DNA of 64,000 bases. Origin: Cephalotus follicularis (Eukaryota; Streptophyta; Magnoliopsida; Oxalidales; Cephalotaceae). The notes beneath the pieces were generated by a model. That model saw nothing but the letters and a program-made list of their open reading frames with translations, did no database searches and was not told the DNA's origin. The stretch lies in NCBI GenBank assembly GCA_001972305.1, contig BDDD01000535.1, forward strand, positions 185,648 through 249,647, given 5' to 3'. Positions 57,297-64,000 of the stretch are shown here, piece after piece (the stretch's first letter is position 1; every line of letters starts with the position of its first letter). Position numbers and translations under genes: made by a program.

Positions 57297-59064
57297 GAAA
57301 ACTTTTTCTATAATACCCCGTACCTATTTTTAGAGGATTATATTTTAAGGCCTTGTTTGGTTCATGGGAAGGATTAAGTGGGATTGGTGGCTTATTTAAA
57401 ACACGTGGAAGAGAATGGTTTAGGTTATTATATTGATTTTATAGTTAGCTTCTTGAGGAAGCTTGTTGTTCCCAAGGTGGGGTTGGGATAAGAAGTTGTT
57501 GGAGTTGGTAGTTCTTCTTGGTAAGTGAGTTCGGTTTTTGGAGAGAGAGAAAGAAAGGGAGAGCGCTCGTCTTCTTCTTCCTTGCCGAGAGTTGGAAACT
57601 TTGTCTTGCTTTTGAGCTTTGGAGGTGAGCTCCTACCTTCTCTGGTTTCGGTAAGGGCATGATGATACGTTGTGCTCGGGCCGGGGAAGAGGATGATGGC
57701 CTGGTTTAGCTGGTTATGTTATGTTTATGTATGTGTTTGTGTTTCTTCCTGGGTTAATTCGTGTTAGTTTTGCAGACGACGGTCCCGTTGCTGAGACAGA
57801 GCACCTCGGGGTTGGTCGGCGATAGCGTCTGGGGTGTTTCTGTGAGTGGGACATTCTCCTCTTTCTTTTATTTGATATTTACGTGTGCCTGTTATTGTCC
57901 TCTGGTTGAATGTTTTCCTTGGGGATTTGGATCCCGGTTATCTTGTATATTGTGTTCTTGATCTGGGTTGAGCTTGAGAGCTCGGTTGGTCCTCAGGATG
58001 GTGTATTTTCGTCTTCGGACGTGTTGTTATCTTTGTTGATGATTCTCTCCTTATACCTTGCTTTTCCTCTGTTATGAGGGGTGCACGAAATTGTGCGGTT
58101 TGTTTTCTGGGTTTCCCCTGGTTGTACGGATAAAGGATAGCGAGCTGAGGCTTGGATAGATACTAGCGGATGAGGTCTAGATAGACATAGCAGGCAAGGC
58201 TTGGATAGGTGTGTGTTTCGCCTGGTATGGCGGCAGACCACAGATATTGTGGTGGATAGCGAGCTGAGGCACGGATAGATGCTAGCGGACGAGGTCCGGA
58301 TAGATTCTAGCAGGCGAGGCTTGGATATGTGTGTGTGTGTGGTGTCATGGTGTATGACAGCAAACTACGGGATGTGGTGATGTGTGTTTGTCTTCCTCTT
58401 CCTTATTTGTTATCCCTGACACGGTTGTTATTTGTTGATGATGATATAATCTTCCATTGGATTCTTATATTTGTTGATATTTGACTCTCTTGACAGGCTC
58501 TGAGGAGCTGGAAGTTGTCATGTGGTTGAGTTGTACATTCTTTTATTGTCCCCTGATATATTCTTGTTTCTCCCAGTTGGGTATGACCTGATATATGTTT
58601 CCTTATGCACCCAGTGGTTATGGATGCTCTGGAGAATGCTTGTTCTTACTCACTAGTCATTTGGACTAATCCCCTCCCAGTTGTTTTGCAGAGGAAGCTG
58701 CTGTGGTTGCCAGGGTAGTCTTTTGGGTTGATAAGGTAGTCTGCGGGGGATGAGCAGAGCTGCCGGCTTCACCGGCTTTTCCTTGCATGCATTCATGGGG
58801 GCATATGTGTTTTAATACTGTTGTTGTATGGTCCTCGGCCTGAGGAGGAAATGATATTCTTTTGTATGGGTCCTCGGCTTTTGAGCAGGGGACGATATTT
58901 TGTGAACAAGATATATATTATTTTGCAATGATAATATGATGTGTTCTTGAGATGATTTATTGTGTTTAATGAAGAGATTTCGTGTTTTTACTTGAAACGC
59001 TGTGTTACGATCTTCTGCTTGTTTACCCAGAAGGTTACCCGAGGTCGAGCAGGTCGGGGGATCT

Positions 59065-59813
59065 TGATGCATTTGCAAGTCCAAGCTCTAGTCCAACATT
59101 TTGATCAAGCCCAATATACCTCAAATTTACTAGATAGGCTGATCCACTTTTTTAAGGAGTTGTTTAGGCCCTTTCCATATTCTTCTCATTATTGCATATT
59201 GATAGTGTCTAGGTTCAATGAATGAGAGGAATTATGCACTTTTTGACAAGTTTTGAATTAGGGACGAATTTGGAATCATTATGGACAATTCAATCTTGTG
59301 GAAGCAAATTGTGGAGGCAATATTGGATCAAATCTAAGTTGATGGGTTGTTTTATCTTATGGAGCAAATTATGGAGCCAATGTTGGATCAAATCAGATTT
59401 GTTGAGTTGTTGACTATCACTTGGAAAAGGGCTAGGTTCATTGGCCTTAATAAGGAAAGTTGAATTTTTTAAGTTATTCATGCATAGGAGTTAATTTCAG
59501 GAATAATTTCTTATTGTTTTTATGATTGACTGTAGTTTCCATTTTAAACACTTTTATTATGGGCATATATAAACCCCATTGTAAGGAATTGAAAGCCAGA
59601 CTTGAATGAATGATATTTTCCCTTATTGTGATATTACTTACTTTATCCAAGTATTGATCTAACTTGGTGGTGCAACAATCAATCCATGCTGGTGGCATAG
59701 CCTTTAGGCTTGGAGAATTGTTTTGTTGATAATTTTTTTACCTTCTTCTTCAACCAACCACAAACCCATCTCAAATTCGTAGCTCACTTTAAAGGCCCAC
59801 TTTAAATGCATCA
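59065..59813 (+). repeat. Element L left LTR
   Basis: 749 bp, TGATGCATTT...AAATGCATCA, so its ends are a 10-bp inverted repeat. Followed two bases later by TGGTATCAGAGCACAGG (59816-59832), an initiator-Met primer site. Contains repeated ggatcaaat...gagcaaatt words (59295-59400). Confidence 0.88.
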
Positions 59814-59879
59814 ATTGGTATCAGAGCACAGGTTTTGAAGTGAGCTTTTGTTCTTTAACCCAATAATCATCATCAAACC

Positions 59880-61052
59880 ATGTATGTTTCATCTTCTCCT
59901 CTACCACGTTGGGCAGTAACCAATTTTGTCTTGAAGGAATACTTTGAGTCCATAAAGAGAGATTTGCACTCCATCACTCTACAATTGCAAACTCTCAACA
60001 GAAACCAAACACCACCTCCCCAAAACCACCTTAATCAACCGCCACCACCTCAAAACAAACACCTTCAGTATCAACCTCTACCATTTTATAGACACCCTCA
60101 AAGTGGTCAAGCCTTACAACCAACACCTGCCTATGAGTTAGTGTCAGAAGAAGAAGAACAGGATGAGGAGGATTCTCATGATGAAGAAAGTTCTATTGTT
60201 GATGAGATCCTTATTGCAGAGCCCATGGAAGGAAACCTCTTAATGTTGAGTCCTATCTTGACTGTTGACGATGAAGAACTTGATGAACAAATTGAAAATC
60301 TTCTTGATCAAGAACAAGAGACTATTAAAAAGTCTAATGATCAAGTTGACAAGCTTGATGAACATGTGGTTGAAGATTCCATAGAGGAGTCATTAGTTCA
60401 AAAAGTTTTGTGTGGTATGATTCCTATGAATGGCTATCACTCGTTATTTCTTAAGCCTTGTGAATTTAATAAAAGTGCAAAATATGATGGACAAGTGAAG
60501 AAGAAAGATTGTGATTGGAAACCCTCGATGGATTTCTTGTCCACACAACCACAACTTGTTGAGTTTGTTATTCCAGAAAAGTTCAATCAATCACATCGGG
60601 AGGACTTTTTGTTGAAGGTGTTGTTGAATCAATTCAAGACTTCAAAGTGGTTTTGCATGTTAAGCACAAAGTTGGTATTCCCCAAAACAACAGGTTTACT
60701 ACTTCAAATCTACAAAACTAGAGGTCGAGTTTTCTCCAACAAGGGGACGAATTTGAGATGGGTTTGTGGTTGGTTGAAGAAGAAGGTAAAAAATGATCAA
60801 CAAAACAATTCTTCAAGCCTAAAGGCTATGCAACCATCATGGATTGATTGTTGCACCACAAAGTTAGATCAATACTCGGATAAAGTAAGTAATATCACAA
60901 TAAGGGAAAATATCATTCATTCAAGTCTGGTTTTCAATTCCTTACAATGGGGTTTATATATGCCCATAGTAAAAGTGTTTAAAATGGAAACTACAATCAA
61001 TCATAAAAACAATAAGAAATTATTCCTGAAATTAACTCCTATGCATGAATAA
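59880..61052 (+). CDS. Element L ORF, 390 codons, running into antisense LTR
   Basis: Open from ATG 59880, the first Met after the primer site, in the gag position. Residues about 45-85 are Pro/Gln-rich, 88-125 strongly acidic (SEEEEQDEEDSHDEESS), then a Glu/Asp/Leu-rich coiled-coil-like stretch, then a basic region with VEFVIPEKFNQSHREDFLLK. No zinc knuckle, protease or RT motif is visible and I do not recognise a family. From about residue 290 the frame is antisense LTR sequence, so the last ~100 residues are an accident of the inverted arm; the same peptide can be read on the minus strand at 59474-59698. Confidence 0.5.
   Translation: MYVSSSPLPRWAVTNFVLKEYFESIKRDLHSITLQLQTLNRNQTPPPQNHLNQPPPPQNKHLQYQPLPFYRHPQSGQALQPTPAYELVSEEEEQDEEDSHDEESSIVDEILIAEPMEGNLLMLSPILTVDDEELDEQIENLLDQEQETIKKSNDQVDKLDEHVVEDSIEESLVQKVLCGMIPMNGYHSLFLKPCEFNKSAKYDGQVKKKDCDWKPSMDFLSTQPQLVEFVIPEKFNQSHREDFLLKVLLNQFKTSKWFCMLSTKLVFPKTTGLLLQIYKTRGRVFSNKGTNLRWVCGWLKKKVKNDQQNNSSSLKAMQPSWIDCCTTKLDQYSDKVSNITIRENIIHSSLVFNSLQWGLYMPIVKVFKMETTINHKNNKKLFLKLTPMHE
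60731..60756 (+). other. Element L polypurine tract and inversion breakpoint
   Basis: ccaacaaggggacgaatt would normally be followed by the LTR start TGATGC. Here it reads ...aatt-TGAG, and from acgaatttga (60747-60756) onward the sequence is the reverse complement of the left LTR from 59780 leftwards. The ten bases acgaatttga fit both sequences, so they are a microhomology at the junction. Confidence 0.75.
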
Positions 61053-61461
61053 CTTGAAAAATTCAACTTTCCTTGATAAGGCCAATGAACCTAGCCCTTT
61101 TCCAAGTGATAGTCAACAACTTAACAAATCTGATTTGATCCACGATTGGCTCCATAATTTGCTCCATAAGATAAAACAACCCATCAAATCAGATTTGATC
61201 CATAATTGGCTCCACAATTTGCTTCCACAAGATTGAATTGTCCATAATGATTCCAAATTTGTCCCTAATTCAAAACTTGTCAAAAAAGTGCTTAATTCCC
61301 CTCATTCATTGAACCTAGACACCATCAATATGCAATAATGAGAAGAATATGGAGAGGGCCTACACAACTACTTAACAAGTGGATCAGTCTATCTAGTAAA
61401 TTTGAGGTATATTGGGCTTGATCAAAATGTTGGACTAGAGCTTGGACTTGCAAATGCATCA
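60747..61461 (-). repeat. Element L right arm: inverted LTR lacking its last ~33 bp
   Basis: Reverse complement of 59065-59780. It begins at the polypurine tract and ends exactly at the U3 terminus AAATGCATCA (61461), then GATCT. The final 33 bases of the LTR (59781-59813) are absent. Confidence 0.9.
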
Positions 61462-62057
61462 GATCTCCCCGGGGCAAGGGTTAACCTGTGGGGCTCGTGT
61501 CTTGAACTCAGGGTTGTTAGGGCTGGGTTGGTTTATGTTGTGGTCTGGCACTTGTCGTCGGGCTCTGTCCGAGGAGAACATGTTGTCTGAGGAGAACGTG
61601 TTATCTGGGGAGGACATGCCTGGGGAGGACATGTCCGAGGTTAGTCGTCCAATGAGGACATGCCCGAGGATAGCTCGTACGGGGAAGGCATGTCTTAGGA
61701 TGGAGGTGCAGGCCTGGCTTGTGATACGTCGTGTTGTGTTGGGTGGTGTTGTCATCCCTTACCCGGGACCCCAGACAAGACGTAGTATTACGTTCTCATC
61801 CCTAGCTCCCTCCCCTGGCATGTTCCTTTAGTGGTACGGTGTGTTTGGGCAGTGGTTATTGTGTGTGTCCCCTTTAGTTAAACGGTGAGTTTGAATGGTT
61901 TTGTGTAAAGGTTAATTATAGTTATGTCATTTCCTATCTTATTTTCTTCCCTGCCAGGAGTTGTGGCATTGTTTTGGCTTAGAGGAGATGGGAAATTCCT
62001 CCTTCTTACCGAGCGATTCGTCCGAGGTGGTTATCTTGAGGGACGAGTCGTCACAGT

Positions 62058-62073
62058 TGGTATCAGAGAGACC
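62058..62073 (+). other. Primer binding site of element K
   Basis: TGGTATCAGAGAGACC two bases after the LTR end at 62055; initiator-Met type. Confidence 0.8.
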
Positions 62074-62214
62074 GGTTTGTGGTTCTAGTGCATGTTTTTC
62101 CTTCTTGTTGTGTGTTAATGCTTTATGGGGTTTTATATGTTGGGTTTTACATTTCATGCATGGCATACATATGGAACGTGTTGTTATGGTAGTTTCTTGC
62201 CTTTTGTGTGAAGG

Positions 62215-63596
62215 ATGATACGTCGTAGTGGCACCAAAGGTTGTGGCCGGATTGGGGGCAGGGCAACCTCCAGGCCAGCTGGGGATCGAGAACCACAGAA
62301 TTTTTACCCAAACGTGCAGGCAAATCCTGGAGTTGAGGCCAGGGAAGGCAGGCCGACAGAGGTCAAGGATCATGCTGGGCAGTCTACTGCTCAAGTACCT
62401 CCTCCGGTTGTTGCGGGAATTCAGTGTGAGCTGTTACAGGCTTTTACCATTTGGGCTCAAACCGTTGGGGCAGCCAGACCTCAACCCTTGCCACTTGAAC
62501 TTATGCAGCGCCTTGGGGCTGTTTTTTTTTTTTTTTGAAGGATATGGGAACCCCGCTGATGAAGAGACTTGGTTACCATTTGGAAAGGATATTTGAAAGG
62601 ATTGATATATCCGTGGATCAGTGGGTAGGCAATGCGTCCTTTTTGTTGGAGCAAGGAGCCTTACGTTGGTGAGAAGCTTTGAGTGCTAGATTCGAGGATC
62701 GTCCAGAGATCACCTGGGTTGTGTTTAAGAAAGAGTTCCGCCAGCATTTTCTTCCTCGTGCCTATGTCCAGGAGCGGAGGAGGGAATTCTTGCGTTTGTA
62801 TCAGGGTTCTATGTCGGTGGCACAGTACGAGCATAAGTTTTTGGAGTTGTCTCACTTTACTCCTGCTTTGGTGGTTGATCAGGAGGAGAGGTGCCAAAGG
62901 TTTTTGGACGGCTTGAGGCCGGAGATACGCCATACAGTGGAAACCATGGATTGGAATGTTTTTGCTAATCTGGTGGAGTCGGCCATGAGGGTCGAGCTGA
63001 GCATAAATGAGCAGAGGAGCAGACAGGACCGAGGACAGAAACGGTATGCTTCGAATCTTGAAGTGGAGGAGAGTTCCTCCAAGAATCAGAGGACGAGGGA
63101 ACCCTTGTCTGCCAGTGGACCAGTTGGTAAGGGGAGTTGGGGAGGATCACCCCAGCAGCGGACTCAGACTCCGGTCCCTAGTTTTTCTCATGGAACTCCT
63201 GAGATGGAGAGTGCAGCGACTTTTTCGTCACCCTCACGTTGTCAGTAGTGTGGTCGAGACCATTTTGGTGAATGTGGAGCGGAAAATCGCTCATGTTATC
63301 GATGTGGTCAAACCAGGAATTTAAGGAATCAATGTCCATTGGGGTTGCATAGTGCAACGGGAACGCAAGGATTTGCATCCTCGGATGTACAGTCGACGGC
63401 CAGAGAACCAGCACAAAGGACCAATCAGTTGGGTGCACCGGGTAGTGGATCGGCTGCTCGGCAAGCCTCTGGTTCGGGAGGTGGTAGGAGTCCTATGGCT
63501 ACCGCAAGGGTGTACAATTTGAAGACGAGCACGGGCCTTACCACTCCTATTGAGGCTGAAGGTAAGTTGTTTCCTCAGATCATGTTTTGGTTATAA
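62215..63596 (+). pseudogene. Element K gag, decayed, pol deleted
   Basis: ATG 62215 opens a Gly/Arg-rich N terminus. A run of T at 62520-62536 and neighbouring indels shift the frame; the gag core follows (ERIFERIDISVDQWVGNASF, then TGA for Trp near 62669, then TWVVFKKEFRQHFLPRAYV and SMSVAQYEHKFLELSHFTP). Zinc-knuckle remnants CGRDHFGEC (after TAG near 63246) and CYRCGQTRNLRNQC, the second lacking its His, sit at about 63246-63330. The end, ARVYNLKTSTG, is the usual start of protease sequence, but the frame ends at 63596 and the 3' end of the element follows at once. Confidence 0.8.
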
Positions 63597-63627
63597 GTGT
63601 TCTACCTGTGTTTTAAATTTTGGGGAC

Positions 63628-63649
63628 AAAATTCCTAAGGTGGGCAGGA
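63628..63649 (+). other. Polypurine tract of element K
   Basis: aaattcctaaggtgggcagga directly precedes the 3' LTR start TGTAATACCCC at 63650. Confidence 0.75.
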
Positions 63650-64000
63650 TGTAATACCCCGTACCTGTTTTTAGAGGATTATATTTTAAGGCCTTGTTTG
63701 GCTCATGGGAAGGATTAAGTTCGATTGGTGGCTGATTTAAAACATGTGGACAAGAATAGTCTAGGTTATTATATTGATTTCATAGTTAGCTTCTTGAGGA
63801 AGCTTGTTGTTCCCAAGGTGGTGTTGGGATAAGAAGTTGTTGGAGTTGGTAGTTCTTCTCGGTAAGTGAGTTCGGTTTTTGGAGAGAGAGAAAGAAAGGG
63901 AGAGCTCTCGTCTTCTTCTTCCTTGTCGAGAGTTGGAATCTTTGTCTTGCTTTTGAGCTTTGGAGGTGAGCTCCTACCTTCTCTGGTTTCGGTAATGGCA
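63650..64000 (+). repeat. Element K 3' LTR, first 351 bp
   Basis: Matches 57309-57660 with scattered differences; the remainder lies beyond the right edge of the window. Confidence 0.88.

Larger units (their letters stand above)
59065..61461 (+). mobile_element. Element L: retroelement with inverted LTRs
   Basis: Starts TGATGCATTT and ends AAATGCATCA, flanked by perfect GATCT (59060-59064 and 61462-61466). The left LTR (59065-59813) is followed by a primer site and an internal ORF. The right arm (60747-61461) is the reverse complement of left-LTR positions 59065-59780, not a direct copy. Arms are ~715 bp and about 95 percent identical by eye. The internal part is about 930 bp. There is no RT, integrase or recognisable gag. 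Confidence 0.9.
57309..62055 (+). repeat. Element K 5' LTR, interrupted by L
   Basis: About 2.34 kb without L (59065-61461 plus one GATCT). Starts TATAATACCCCGTACC, ends ggacgagtcgtcaca. A two-copy ~120-bp repeat with gatagcgagctgaggc (58136 and 58255) and the sub-word gcttggatag lie at 58130-58340. At 61565-61640 a ~20-bp word, gaggagaacatgttgtct, is repeated about four times in changing form. The ORF 61442-61831 lies in LTR repeats and is not a gene. Confidence 0.78.
57309..64000 (+). mobile_element. Element K: gag-only Ty3/Gypsy, 3' LTR running off the window
   Basis: 5' LTR 57309-62055 (with L inside), initiator-Met primer site, decayed gag 62215-63596, polypurine tract, and the first 351 bp of the 3' LTR from 63650. 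The LTR starts TATAATACCCC (5') or TGTAATACCCC (3'). Pol is missing: gag runs into a few protease-type residues and then straight to the 3' noncoding end. The target duplication cannot be checked because the right end is outside. Confidence 0.8.

Noticed and set aside
59880-61052. 390-codon ORF considered as a host gene
   Set aside because: It starts just after a primer binding site, ends in antisense LTR sequence and lies wholly inside element L.
61442-61831. ORFs on both strands rich in EENML or MSSPD repeats
   Set aside because: They derive from a ~20-bp repeat in K's LTR.

Overview
The window is flowering-plant nuclear DNA, probably eudicot, made almost wholly of nested LTR retrotransposons. 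The evidence is plant-type Ty3/Gypsy lineages (Tekay-like chromoviruses, an Athila-like element), plant Copia lineages (Tork/Tnt1-like and SIRE-like), primer sites for plant tRNA-Asp and initiator tRNA-Met, and no bacterial-style genes. I found no intact host gene and cannot name the species. Letters A-M below are labels for this window only.

Nest 1 (1-29098). The outermost layer is a minus-strand LTR, E (26689-29098). Element D (minus) sits in E: its 5' LTR is 22749-26688, its internal region is only about 190 bp, and its 3' LTR runs off the left end. Element A (629-22364, plus, Athila-like, gag-protease only) landed in the TATA box of D's 3' LTR (CCTAT duplicated). Element B (5999-19852, plus, full Tekay-like gag-pol, decayed) is in A, and a 3.7-kb solo LTR, C (7150-10870), is in B's 5' LTR. 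A solo LTR of the A family (23036-24719, AACTG duplicated) is in D's 5' LTR.

Nest 2 (29099-52312). About 3.2 kb of low-complexity flank with one MITE-like element precedes Copia element H (minus, 32282-52312, ATATA duplicated). H carries three insertions: solo LTR I (32699-35121), a young gag-only SIRE-like Copia J (35533-38641, AACAC duplicated, containing a 141-N gap), and a Tekay-like chromovirus F (41651-51192, GTTCG duplicated) whose 3' LTR lacks its last ~115 bp. With the insertions removed, H's gag and RNase H frames rejoin across the insertion points.

Nest 3 (52313-64000). A truncated long LTR M, a SIRE-like Copia G arranged as internal tail-LTR-gag, and a gag-only Ty3-type element K (from 57309; 3' LTR runs off the right end). 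Inside K's 5' LTR is L (59065-61461), whose two LTRs are inverted rather than direct, yet which is flanked by a perfect 5-bp duplication (GATCT).

Two signals stand out. First, the inverted-LTR element L, which would give a ~715-bp hairpin if transcribed. Second, a TCGA-cored palindrome (AAGCGTCGACGCTT and relatives) clustered in LTRs of at least seven otherwise different elements (A, B, D, E, F, G, I), but not seen in C, H, J, K or L. Several elements (A, J, K and perhaps L) keep gag or a gag-position ORF but have no reverse transcriptase or integrase, so they would depend on partners such as relatives of B, F or H.
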